NCBI RefSeq assembly: GCF_003002815.1
Contig: NZ_PVTF01000016.1
Location: forward strand, 62,001-126,000
Reading direction: 5' to 3'
From: Umezawaea tangerina
Lineage (GTDB): Bacteria; Actinomycetota; Actinomycetes; Mycobacteriales; Pseudonocardiaceae
DNA length: 64,000 nucleotides
This document shows, in pieces, positions 42,289-50,118 of this stretch. The translations under genes and the position numbers were made by a program. Under the pieces are notes generated by a model. That model was not told the DNA's origin and did not search any database. It worked only from the letters and a program-made list of their open reading frames with translations. Each line of letters begins with the position of its first letter. The first letter of the stretch is position 1.

Positions 42289-42327
42289 CCGATGGCCCCA
42301 CCCGAACACACCGAGTGGGGCCATCGG
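42289..42327. terminator. Shared terminator between convergent genes
   Basis: 12-bp stem CCGATGGCCCCA / TGGGGCCATCGG with a 15-nt loop, between the PAC2 gene (+) and the acetyltransferase gene (-). Confidence 0.8.
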
Positions 42328-42332
42328 CGTTC

Positions 42333-43223
42333 CTAGACCATGTCGATCCGGCGGTACCGGACCGGGTAGCCGACCTTCGCGAACGTCGCCGCCATCGGCA
42401 GGTTGGCGCAGTCGGTGCCCGCGACGATGTGCGTGGCACCGTGCCCGACGAGCAGGTGCGTGGCCTCGACGAGCAGGTCGTAGGAGTAGCCGTTGCCCCG
42501 GTGCTCCGGCACCACGCCGATGTAGCCGACGACCGGCGAGGTGTGGTGGTGGCACGGTGCGCTGATCCCCACCAGCTCACCGTCCGGGGTGTACGCGAGC
42601 CGCCACCAGTCGCGCGGGCTCGGCATCCACCGCAGGTAGTCCAGGTCCTCCCGCGCCGCGGCGTCCAGTCCGGACTCGGCGACCGTGCGGCGGACGTGGG
42701 CGTCGAGGCTGCCCACGTGGATGCGGCGGAAGACGTCCAGCACCGCGTCGTCGTCGGGTTCCGGCCGGAACTCCAGCCGCCCAGGGCGTTCGGGGACGCC
42801 GTTCTCGGGGGTCCAGCGGTAGGTGAACCGCTCGACCAGGAACGTGAGCCCCGCGGCGGTGGCGGCCGCCATCCTGGACTCGGCGTCCCGCCGGACCTCC
42901 GGGTCGTCCCGCCAGTCCGCGGGCACCTTGAGGTTGTACTCGGCGTGCAGCGGCGCGTTCCTCAGCAGTGCCACGGCGGCGTCGAAGTCGGTGAAGTCGA
43001 ACCAGTCCAGCGCGAGCGGGGCCGGGTCGTCCGGGCCCGCCCACCAGGCGGCGCGCGCCACGACCACGTCGTCGCGCAAGGCGACCCACGTCCACTCCGG
43101 GCGGTAGTCGCCGCGGGAGTAGGTGTCACCGAACGCCGCGAAGCCCACCGAACCGGGGTCGGGCAAGGATTCGAAGAGGTGTGCCTCGCCCGCTGCGAGC
43201 GGGCGGATGACCAGGTCGGTCAC
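42333..43223 (-). CDS. GNAT-family N-acetyltransferase
   Basis: 296-aa cytosolic acetyltransferase. The acetyl-CoA binding motif is VGYIGVVPEHRGNGYSYDLL near residues 225-245, with the typical V-x-P-x-x-R-G-x-G-x-(S/A) order; a beta-bulge motif and conserved Asn (DCANLPMAATFAKVGY) follow. The N-terminal half looks like a second, degenerate GNAT fold. Start GTG 43223 has GGAAGG 7 nt upstream. Substrate unknown. A well-translated upstream frame overlaps its start (see 43126-43314), which could control expression. Confidence 0.88.
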   Translation of the reverse strand: MTDLVIRPLAAGEAHLFESLPDPGSVGFAAFGDTYSRGDYRPEWTWVALRDDVVVARAAWWAGPDDPAPLALDWFDFTDFDAAVALLRNAPLHAEYNLKVPADWRDDPEVRRDAESRMAAATAAGLTFLVERFTYRWTPENGVPERPGRLEFRPEPDDDAVLDVFRRIHVGSLDAHVRRTVAESGLDAAAREDLDYLRWMPSPRDWWRLAYTPDGELVGISAPCHHHTSPVVGYIGVVPEHRGNGYSYDLLVEATHLLVGHGATHIVAGTDCANLPMAATFAKVGYPVRYRRIDMV

Positions 43224-43314
43224 GGGTGTTCCTTCCGAAGGGGCGGTGCGCCCCCGGACCGGAACCCGACGCCCTGTGAGCGAGGAGGGAGCGCATGATC
43301 GTCGTGGTGATCAC
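43126..43314 (-). promoter_or_regulatory. Possible translated leader frame upstream of the GNAT gene
   Basis: A minus-strand frame of 62 codons starts at GTG 43314 with a perfect AGGAGGT (43321-43327) 6 nt upstream, and reads MITTTIMRSLLAHRASG at its N-terminus. It runs 91 nt before the GNAT start and then overlaps the first 98 nt of that gene in another frame. The quality of the ribosome-binding site is better than that of the GNAT gene. The downstream part looks like out-of-frame sequence, so only the first residues may matter. It could be an attenuation peptide or chance. Confidence 0.3.
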
Positions 43315-43430
43315 CGGGCTACCTCCTCGTTCTCGGCAGGGCGTGTGGTGCAACGTAGTGACCGCCCGGAGCCGGGGCAACGGGTTTTCGCGGTGGGCGC
43401 ACCGGGTCGGCGCGCCCACCGCGCCCCGGC

Positions 43431-44741
43431 TCAGGCCCGCATGACCGTGGCGATGGGGATCCTGGCCGCCCTGATCGCCGGGATCAGGCCGCCGAGCACA
43501 CCCGCGACCAGGCCGGCGATGATGCCCGCGACCCCGGCCTGCCAGGGGAAGTCGACGTTCTGCAGGAACGGTTCGCGCGACCCGAGCACCGAGCTGACCG
43601 CCTTCAGCCCCGCGATGCCGAACCCGATCGCGGCCGCGGCGGTCAACAACCCCGTCAGCAGCGTCTCCGCCAGCACGATCCCGGCCAGCAGCAGCCTCGG
43701 TGTGCCCACGGCCCGGCGCAGGGCGAACTCCTCGATCCGCTCCCCGACGGTCGCGAGACCGACGTTGAGGATGCCCGCGACACCGATCAGCAGCACCATC
43801 GCGGCCATGCCGAGGAAGATCCAGCGCATGAGCGAGAGCTGGGACTGCATCTCCTTGAGGGAGTTGATGGTCTCGGCGTGGATCTCGTCGGCGTTGGCGC
43901 CCGCCGCGACCAGCCGGGTGCGGAGCGTCTGCTGGAGGTCGGTGGCGGTGGGGGCCAGCATCAGCTCCATGGTGCCGTAGCGCTGGTCGCTGAGGCTGTC
44001 CACGGGCATCCAGTTGAGCAGCTCGTCGGAGCGCACGTAGGCCGCCGGACCCCAGCCGCCGTCGTCGACGACGCCGATGATGCGCGGGGTGGCGTTGGCG
44101 ACGGCTCCGGACACGCGCATCTCGGCGGGGATCCGGTGCTTGGCGAAGCCCTCGGCGGCGTACTTGTTCAGCACGATCCGCGGTGACAGCGAGGGCGCCG
44201 AGGAGAAGTCGAGCCACTCGCCGGACTGGAGGCGGAACGGGCGGAACTGGCGGATGTCACCGGTCAGGGCGTTCATGCCGAGCTCGATCGCCTGGCCCTG
44301 CGGGGCACCGGCGTCCTCGTCCTCCACGGGCCTGCACCCGCCGGCGTCGCAGGTGACGTTGACGGCCCTGGCGTAACCGCCGCCGTCGTCCACGCGCCCG
44401 CCGCCCTCGTTGAGCGGCTTCACACCCGGCTCGCCGATGACCGCCTTGCCGCGGGTGACGCCGACCGCGTCCCCGCGGCCCTTGATGACGTCTATCGCGA
44501 CCGGCACGGACTGGGGGTTGCTCGGCAGGTACATCTGGAGCGTGCCGTCCTTGCCGCGGGTGATCTCGACGTCGGACAGCATGGCGCGCTGCGCGATCAC
44601 CGAGCCCGCCTGGACGGTGACGACGGCGAGCACGCCGAGGAAGAGGCTGAGCATGGACAGGAACGTGCGCATCTTGCGGGCCCTGATGCCCTGACCGCCG
44701 ATGATCAGGGACGAGCGGAGCCGCCCGGACAGGCGCATCAC
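43431..44741 (-). CDS. ABC transporter permease, FtsX/MacB type
   Basis: 436-aa permease. TM1 is at residues about 25-50, followed by a large extracytoplasmic MacB-like domain (about 50-305), then three TM helices at the C-terminal FtsX domain (about 310-430) with ERIEEFALRRAVG, the conserved cytoplasmic loop. GTG 44741 and ATG 44738 are both possible starts; the ATG overlaps the stop of the ATPase gene (TGATG), so translation is coupled. Third gene of an adaptor-ATPase-permease operon that should export or extract an amphipathic compound across the cell envelope. Confidence 0.93.
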   Translation of the reverse strand: MMRLSGRLRSSLIIGGQGIRARKMRTFLSMLSLFLGVLAVVTVQAGSVIAQRAMLSDVEITRGKDGTLQMYLPSNPQSVPVAIDVIKGRGDAVGVTRGKAVIGEPGVKPLNEGGGRVDDGGGYARAVNVTCDAGGCRPVEDEDAGAPQGQAIELGMNALTGDIRQFRPFRLQSGEWLDFSSAPSLSPRIVLNKYAAEGFAKHRIPAEMRVSGAVANATPRIIGVVDDGGWGPAAYVRSDELLNWMPVDSLSDQRYGTMELMLAPTATDLQQTLRTRLVAAGANADEIHAETINSLKEMQSQLSLMRWIFLGMAAMVLLIGVAGILNVGLATVGERIEEFALRRAVGTPRLLLAGIVLAETLLTGLLTAAAAIGFGIAGLKAVSSVLGSREPFLQNVDFPWQAGVAGIIAGLVAGVLGGLIPAIRAARIPIATVMRA

Positions 44742-45439
44742 ACGACCACCCGCTCCGGCGTCGCGTCGAACACGCCGTTGGTCAGCTGGAGCACCCGGCC
44801 CATCTTCGAGGCGTGGTCGTGGTCGTGCGTCACCAGGATCAGGCCGCAGCCGCGGTCGGTGGCCGAGCGCAGCGCCTCGACGACGAGGTTGCCCGTCTCG
44901 GTGTCGAGCGCGCCGGTCGGCTCGTCGGCGAGCAGGATCCTGGGCTCGCGCACCAGGGCGCGGGCGATGGCGACGCGCTGCTGCTCGCCACCGGAGAGCC
45001 GCTGCGGCTTGTGCTTGGCCAGGTGGGCGATGCCGACCCGCTCCAACGCCTCCATGGCCTTCGCCCTGCGCTTGCGGCGCGGCAGCCAGCCCTGGCCGTT
45101 GACCAGCGCCATCGACACGTTCTGCACCGCGCTCAGGTGCTTGAGCAGGAAGAAGCGCTGGAACACGAACCCGAACTCCTCGCTGCGCAGCGCCGCGGCC
45201 CTGCGCTCGGGGATGCGGGTGATGTCGTTGTCCCCCAGCAGGTACTGGCCGCTGTCGGCGCGGTCGAACAGACCGATCAGGCTGAGCAGCGTGCTCTTGC
45301 CCGAGCCGGAGCGGCCGAGGATGGCGATGCTCTCGCCCGCGTGCAGGGTCAGGTCGACGCCCGCGAGGATGGTGCGGGGCTCGTCCTGCCCCTTCAACGT
45401 CTTGGTGAGACCGGTGATCCGGATCAGCGGCGTCATCAC
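44738..45439 (-). CDS. ABC transporter ATP-binding protein, MacB/LolD type
   Basis: 233-aa ATPase. Walker A GRSGSGKST (near residue 43), Q-loop FVFQR, signature LSGGEQQRVAIARAL, Walker B ILLADEP and switch His in LVTHDHDH. Ends overlap the permease gene and its start (GTG 45439 or ATG 45436) overlaps the stop of the adaptor gene. Energises the FtsX-type permease encoded next to it. Confidence 0.95.
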   Translation of the reverse strand: MMTPLIRITGLTKTLKGQDEPRTILAGVDLTLHAGESIAILGRSGSGKSTLLSLIGLFDRADSGQYLLGDNDITRIPERRAAALRSEEFGFVFQRFFLLKHLSAVQNVSMALVNGQGWLPRRKRRAKAMEALERVGIAHLAKHKPQRLSGGEQQRVAIARALVREPRILLADEPTGALDTETGNLVVEALRSATDRGCGLILVTHDHDHASKMGRVLQLTNGVFDATPERVVV

Positions 45440-46461
45440 GATCCCGACTTGACGCCGGGCTGGCCCTGCTGCTGTTGCTGCTCGGCGGTCGGCAGGTTCG
45501 GGCCGGGCATGCTCAGCGTCTCGTCACCGGTGAGCCCGGACTTGATCTCGACGACCTTGCCGTCGGTCAGCCCGAGCTGGACGTCCGCGATCACCTTGGA
45601 GCCGTCGGACTTCACGATCTCGACCTTGCCCTGGCCCTGGCCGCCCGCGACGGCCTCGACCGGCACGACGAGCGCGTTGGCCGAGGTCTGGGTGACGACC
45701 TCCAGCGTGGCCGAGGCGCCGTTGATGAGCTTCACGTCGCCGGGCGCGGTGCAGACCAGCCGCAGCCCGGTCGGCTCGGACTTCGTGCCACCGCTGGTGT
45801 CCGGCGGCGACTGCTGCTGACCGGTGGGGGAGGAGCCCTTGTCCCCGGTCTGCTCCTTCTCCTTGTCCTTGCCGGTGTCCGCGGGCGGCTGGGCGGGCAC
45901 CGTGCCCGCGGGCAGCGCGGCGATCGTGCCGAGCAGCGTGCACGGGAACGGGCCGGGGCCGTTCTTGATCTGGCCCTGCACCGACGCCGACCCGTCCGCG
46001 ATCTTGTACGCCTGCGCGCTGTCGACGTCCGCGGAGATGCCGTAGCCCGCGAGCTTCGCCGACGCGACGGGCATCCCCGCCGTCACGGTGGACTTGTCGT
46101 CCACCAGCCGTCCGGAGAACGTGGCGCCCGCGGGCACCTCGAACCAGGTGGGCTCGCCGTCGGCCCACACCGACCCGACCCTGGTCGGGACCGTCGGGGT
46201 GCTGGTGGGCTCCTTCACGTCCATGAACCGGACCTGCCCGCCGACCGGCGCGACGAGGCCGAACACCGGGTTCATGACCACCTTGCCGGTCAGGCTCACC
46301 TTGTTCGTCAGGTCCTGGCGGGTCGGTTTGGCCGTGGTCAGCGCGGTACCGCGGGGCACGAGCTCCGGGTTGGTCTGCTCCGGTCCGGACGCGCCGCACG
46401 CGGCCGCGGTCGCCACCACGACGGCGACGCCGCCGAGGCGCACGAGGACTTGCTTCAACAC
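45436..46461 (-). CDS. Secreted lipoprotein adaptor (HlyD/MacA-like) of the ABC exporter
   Basis: 341-aa protein starting at GTG 46461 with GGGGGAA 6-7 nt upstream. The N-terminus (MLKQVLVRLGG, hydrophobic stretch, ATAAAC) is a lipoprotein signal with the lipid-modified Cys at about residue 22. The mature part has a barrel-sandwich-like segment (NKVSLTGKVVMNPVFGLVAP), a Lys/Glu/Gln-rich loop in the middle (about 195-225), and a beta domain with LVVPVEAVAGGQGQGKVEIV and VQLGLTDGKVVEIKSGL, typical of membrane-fusion adaptors. In Gram-positives these assist MacB-type exporters. First gene of the operon; the C-terminus ends in a Gln-rich tail. Confidence 0.88.
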   Translation of the reverse strand: MLKQVLVRLGGVAVVVATAAACGASGPEQTNPELVPRGTALTTAKPTRQDLTNKVSLTGKVVMNPVFGLVAPVGGQVRFMDVKEPTSTPTVPTRVGSVWADGEPTWFEVPAGATFSGRLVDDKSTVTAGMPVASAKLAGYGISADVDSAQAYKIADGSASVQGQIKNGPGPFPCTLLGTIAALPAGTVPAQPPADTGKDKEKEQTGDKGSSPTGQQQSPPDTSGGTKSEPTGLRLVCTAPGDVKLINGASATLEVVTQTSANALVVPVEAVAGGQGQGKVEIVKSDGSKVIADVQLGLTDGKVVEIKSGLTGDETLSMPGPNLPTAEQQQQQGQPGVKSGS

Positions 46462-46605
46462 CGGTGTTTCCCCCAACTGAAGAGTTCCGGCCTGATCCGG
46501 CCTAATCACAAGACGCCCATGAGACTTCGCGGGTTGCACTTCCCGCGTCGGCAGAACGGCCAAAGTGGTTGTGGCCGATCGGCCGATTGTCGAGGATGTC
46601 GACTC

Positions 46606-47526
46606 GTGCCCGACTACCCGGTAGACGCTTTCCACGACGTGTTCGCGCATTTCGACGTCCGGCCGACGACAGCCCGCTCCTGCCACCGGTGGGCGCCGGT
46701 GTTCCCGGTGGAGTCGAACGGCCTGCCCGCGGTGGTGAAGCGCACCGCGACCCGCACGGGCGGGGCGATCGCGGCCTGGTGCCGGGGACTGGTCGCGGCC
46801 GGGATCCCCGTGGTCACCCCGATCGCGGGGCCGTCGCCGGTGCACGGCGGCGTGTGGGTCGTGTACCCGTGGATCGAGGGTCGGGTGTACGAGGGGACGC
46901 CCGACGACCTCGCGGCGGCGGGGGACCTGTTGGGGCGCATGCACGGCAGGGGCGCGCGCGGTGCGGGGATGGCGCTGTTCCCGTGGCCGGACTACTCGTC
47001 GGTCGACCCGACCGACGACCTGCCCGAGCTGCACCGGCTGTTCGCCTCGCACGCGCCCGAGGCGGCGTCGCGGCTGGCCGCGCGACTGGACCCGCTGGCG
47101 CGGGAGTTCGCCTCCCGGACGCTGCCCGCCGTGCGCGACGGCGAGCTGCCGATCGTGGCGGGGTCGATGGACTTCAAGGCCACCAACCTGGTCTACGCGC
47201 CGGGCGGTCCCGTGCTGGTCGACCCGGACAACGCGTTGCGGGTGCCGAGGATCCTCGACCTGGCCATCGCGGTGCTGCTGTTCCACGACGAGGTCGCCGA
47301 CAGGCCGTTCGACGCCGGGCAGTGGCGGGTGTTCCGGGACGCCTACCTCGCGCGGGTCGCGCTGACGGACCGGGAACGCCGGGTCTGGCCCGACGCGCTC
47401 GACTACGTGCTGTGGGAGGAGGGGACCTGGGCGATGGAGGCCAGCGACGAATGGGACGACCCACGCCAGCGCTCATTCCTGGTGAACCTGGCCGCCACCC
47501 CCAGCAACGCCTACCCGTTCGACTAA
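46606..47526 (+). CDS. APH-family phosphotransferase-like protein
   Basis: 306-aa protein with the aminoglycoside/homoserine-kinase-like fold. The ATP-site Lys is probably in LPAVVKRTA (near residue 47); VVYPWIEGR is the hinge region. The catalytic loop reads SMDFKATNLVY, keeping D and N but with Ser-Met in place of the usual His-Gly, and the metal-binding Asp lies in VLVDPDNA. GTG start at 46606 with GAGG 10 nt upstream. Divergent from the adaptor gene of the exporter. An IS element begins directly after its stop codon, so the original 3' flank is lost. Resistance or metabolic kinase role cannot be decided. Confidence 0.8.
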   Translation: MPDYPVDAFHDVFAHFDVRPTTARSCHRWAPVFPVESNGLPAVVKRTATRTGGAIAAWCRGLVAAGIPVVTPIAGPSPVHGGVWVVYPWIEGRVYEGTPDDLAAAGDLLGRMHGRGARGAGMALFPWPDYSSVDPTDDLPELHRLFASHAPEAASRLAARLDPLAREFASRTLPAVRDGELPIVAGSMDFKATNLVYAPGGPVLVDPDNALRVPRILDLAIAVLLFHDEVADRPFDAGQWRVFRDAYLARVALTDRERRVWPDALDYVLWEEGTWAMEASDEWDDPRQRSFLVNLAATPSNAYPFD

Positions 47527-47528
47527 AA

Positions 47529-48421
47529 GTTGTCCCGTAACGCCATCCCCACAAGATCGATGATCATTGGTGTGGAACAGGTGATCAGTGCGGACCGGCC
47601 CGGCTGGGTGCCGGTGTTCACGGGCTTGTCGATGCGGGTGTTCCGCAAGCTCGTGCGGGTCGTGGCCCGTCGGGGCGGCGAGCAGACCGGAACCGGACGG
47701 CGGTGGGGGTTGTCGCTGGCGGATCGGGTGCTGCTGGTGGCGGTGTACTGCCAGAAGAACCTGACGTTTCGGCAGGTCGCGCTGCTGTTCGGGATCTCGA
47801 AGTCGGCCGCGGGCCGCGTCGTGGATCATCTGGCACCCTTGTTGGCGCTTGCGCCGGTGATCCGCAAGCACGGCTCGGACACCGTGCTGGTCGTGGACGG
47901 CACGCTGGTGCCCACCCACGACCGGAGCGTGTCCGCCTCGTCGAAGAACTACCGGTACTCGGTGAACATGCAGGTCGTCATCGACGCCAACACCCGCCTG
48001 GTTGTCGCGGTCGGCGACCCCACACCGGGCAACCGCAACGACTGCCGGGCCTACACCGACTCAGGAGTGGACCGGCAGTGCCGGGGCGCGACGGTGATGG
48101 CCGACGGCGGCTACCAGGGCAACCCCGAGGTGATCATGCCCTACCGGAAACCGCGCACAGGGCAACCGCAGCTGCCGCAATGGAAGGAAGACCTCAACAC
48201 CGTCCATAAGAGCATTCGCGCGCGGGTGGAGCACGCCCTGGCACACCTGAAGTCCTACAACATCCTGCGCAACTGCCGCCGCAAACGCGACGGCGTCCTG
48301 CACGCCACCCGAGGCATCGCCCAGATGCGCAACCTGGCCATGACGACCTGAGCGACCACCAAGCGCAGACACCACCGCGGTTACCCCCGCCCGCCAACAC
48401 TCTCGATCATTACGGGACAAC
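47529..48421 (+). mobile_element. IS5-family-type insertion sequence, about 0.9 kb
   Basis: Ends carry the inverted repeat GTTGTCCCGTAA (47529-47540) and TTACGGGACAAC (48410-48421); identity continues outward as CTAAA on both sides. One transposase gene fills the element. The left end abuts the TAA stop of the APH-like gene. I could not define a clear target duplication. The element looks intact, so it may be active. Confidence 0.88.
47560..48351 (+). CDS. DDE transposase (DDE_Tnp_4 type) of the IS element
   Basis: 263-aa transposase. A helix-turn-helix region (about residues 50-95: LSLADRVLLVAVYCQKNLTF, QVALLFGISKSAAGRVV) is followed by the catalytic domain: first Asp in VVDGTLVPTHD, second in MADGGYQGNP, Glu in ARVEHALAHLKSYNIL. 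Start taken at ATG 47560; GTG 47572 is also possible. No frameshift seen. Confidence 0.9.
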   Translation: MIIGVEQVISADRPGWVPVFTGLSMRVFRKLVRVVARRGGEQTGTGRRWGLSLADRVLLVAVYCQKNLTFRQVALLFGISKSAAGRVVDHLAPLLALAPVIRKHGSDTVLVVDGTLVPTHDRSVSASSKNYRYSVNMQVVIDANTRLVVAVGDPTPGNRNDCRAYTDSGVDRQCRGATVMADGGYQGNPEVIMPYRKPRTGQPQLPQWKEDLNTVHKSIRARVEHALAHLKSYNILRNCRRKRDGVLHATRGIAQMRNLAMTT

Positions 48422-48512
48422 CTTTAGTGCGGCGACCACCGGCCATTTCCCCGAAAGGCGAACCGGGCGAGCGGCGAGCCCGGAAATGACCGCGGTCACC
48501 GCGCGGGAAGGC

Positions 48513-48550
48513 GGAACGCCCCCTCCCGCCGAAGCGGGAGGGGGCGTTCC
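48513..48550 (-). terminator. Terminator of the GH16 gene
   Basis: 17-bp perfect stem GGAACGCCCCCTCCCGC / GCGGGAGGGGGCGTTCC with a CGAA loop, 17 nt past the GH16 stop. No T-run. Confidence 0.85.
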
Positions 48551-48567
48551 GGTCGAGAGGACGCGGG

Positions 48568-49845
48568 TCAGACGACCCACTTCTGGTTGGCCGCGCCGGT
48601 GCACTCCCAGAGCTGGGTGCGGGCGCCGTCACCGGAGTTGTTGCCCACGACGTCCAGGCACTTGTTGGCCGGGATGTTGACGATGTCGCGCGCTCCGCTC
48701 ACGGCCCACTGCTGTGCGCCCGTGCCGTTGCAGTCCCAGAGCTGCACCACCGTGCCGTTGGCGGTACCGGCCGCGTTCGCGTCCAGGCACTTGCCCAGCG
48801 CGCGGATGGTGCCGTCGCCGGGACGGCTCCAGTTCTGGGCGGCGTTGTTGTTGCAGCCCACGATCTGGATCGGCGTGCCGTTGGCCGTGCTGGCGTTCGC
48901 CACGTCGAGGCACTTGCCCGCGAGACCGGTGATCCGGCTGCCGCCGCCGCTGGGCGGCGGGGTGGTGTCGGACGTGGTCACGCGGACGTAGTCGACCAGC
49001 AGCTGCTGCGGGAACTGCGTGCTGCTGTTCGGGTCGCCGGGCCAGTAGCCGCCGACCGCCAGGTTCAGGATCAGGAAGAACGGGTGGTCGTACACCCACC
49101 GGTTGCCGTTCAGGTCCGAGGGGGTGCGGGTCTGGTAGACGTTGCCGTCCACCGACCAGCGGATCTGGTTGGGCGCCCAGTCGATCGCGAACGTGTGGAA
49201 GCCGTCGGAGAAGTTCGGCCCGCTGTAGCCCGCGCCGATGCCGCCGGAACCCGAGTAGCCGGGGCCGTGGATCGTGCCGTGGACGGTGTTGGGCTCGAAG
49301 CCGACGTTCTCCATGATGTCGATCTCGCCCGAGTTGGGCCAGCCGACGCTGCCGATGTCGTTGCCGAGCATCCAGAACGCGGGCCACATGCCCTGGCCGC
49401 GCGGGAGCTTCATGCGCGACTCGAAGTGGCCGTAGGTCTGGGTGAACCTGCCCGACGTGTTCAGCCGCGCCGAGGTGTACTCGCAGCGGCCGTACCAGCA
49501 GTTGTAGTTCGCGGGGTTTTCCTTGCGGGCGGTGATGACGAGGTTGCCCGCGCCGTCGGTCGCCGCGTTGCTCGTGCTGTTCGTGTACATCTGGCGCTCG
49601 TGGTTGTTGACGTTGTCACCCGTCTCCGTCACCCACTTGCCGCCGTCCACGGCCGCACCCGCGGGGCCGTTGAACTCGTCGGCGAACGTCGTCGCCATGG
49701 CGCCGATCGCGCCGCTGTCGGCCGCGCTGACCGCGGGGGCGCTGTTGGCGGGCGTGGACATGGCGATCGCGCCCAGTGCCATCAGCGCCACGGCGCCCAG
49801 GATTCCGGCTGCTCGAGCACGCCGAGCAGGCCCTCTTGTCGACAT
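48568..49845 (-). CDS. Secreted GH16 endo-beta-1,3-glucanase-like enzyme with ricin-type lectin domain
   Basis: 425-aa secreted glycoside hydrolase. Signal peptide at residues about 1-35 (RRARAAG, hydrophobic core, NSAPA). GH16 catalytic domain about 50-290 with the active-site signature GEIDIMENVG (E-x-D-x-x-E) and GMWPAFWML. After a Thr/Pro/Gly linker (DTTPPPSGGG) comes a ricin-B/CBM13 beta-trefoil (about 305-425) with repeated GKCLD and QxW motifs (AQNW, AQQW, NQKW). ATG start with AAAGGTGAT upstream. Likely degrades laminarin or fungal glucans outside the cell. A 7-bp hairpin in its leader (49871-49890) may be regulatory. Confidence 0.95.
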   Translation of the reverse strand: MSTRGPARRARAAGILGAVALMALGAIAMSTPANSAPAVSAADSGAIGAMATTFADEFNGPAGAAVDGGKWVTETGDNVNNHERQMYTNSTSNAATDGAGNLVITARKENPANYNCWYGRCEYTSARLNTSGRFTQTYGHFESRMKLPRGQGMWPAFWMLGNDIGSVGWPNSGEIDIMENVGFEPNTVHGTIHGPGYSGSGGIGAGYSGPNFSDGFHTFAIDWAPNQIRWSVDGNVYQTRTPSDLNGNRWVYDHPFFLILNLAVGGYWPGDPNSSTQFPQQLLVDYVRVTTSDTTPPPSGGGSRITGLAGKCLDVANASTANGTPIQIVGCNNNAAQNWSRPGDGTIRALGKCLDANAAGTANGTVVQLWDCNGTGAQQWAVSGARDIVNIPANKCLDVVGNNSGDGARTQLWECTGAANQKWVV

Positions 49846-50071
49846 CGCAGATCACCTTTCGTGCAGGGTGGTGGTTCTTCGTCGAACCACTGATCAGCGG
49901 AGTCAGGGAAATCAGCGGAATGGTCCGAACCACCTGGTGTGTCGCGGACATTACTCGACGGCTTTGTTCAAGTCACGATGAAAGAACGCCCGGTCTTGTT
50001 CATCGTTTCAGTGCCGGTCGAACCCAACCTCACCCCGATAGTGTGCTGACGGGGCGCGACCCGCCTGCTTT

Positions 50072-50089
50072 ACTGAACGAACGGTCGGT
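50072..50089. promoter_or_regulatory. TetR-type operator-like dyad upstream of paaZ
   Basis: ACTGAACGAACGGTCGGT, an imperfect 18-bp palindrome (6 of 8 half-site matches) 30 nt before the start codon. It resembles sites of TetR-type PaaR repressors of phenylacetate genes; from memory, not checked. Confidence 0.5.
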
Positions 50090-50118
50090 AGATCACCCGG
50101 ACCTTGGAGGACGACCCG

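Noticed and set aside
46606-47526. Aminoglycoside resistance gene
   Set aside because: Only the general APH fold is visible and the catalytic loop is altered; no basis for naming a drug.
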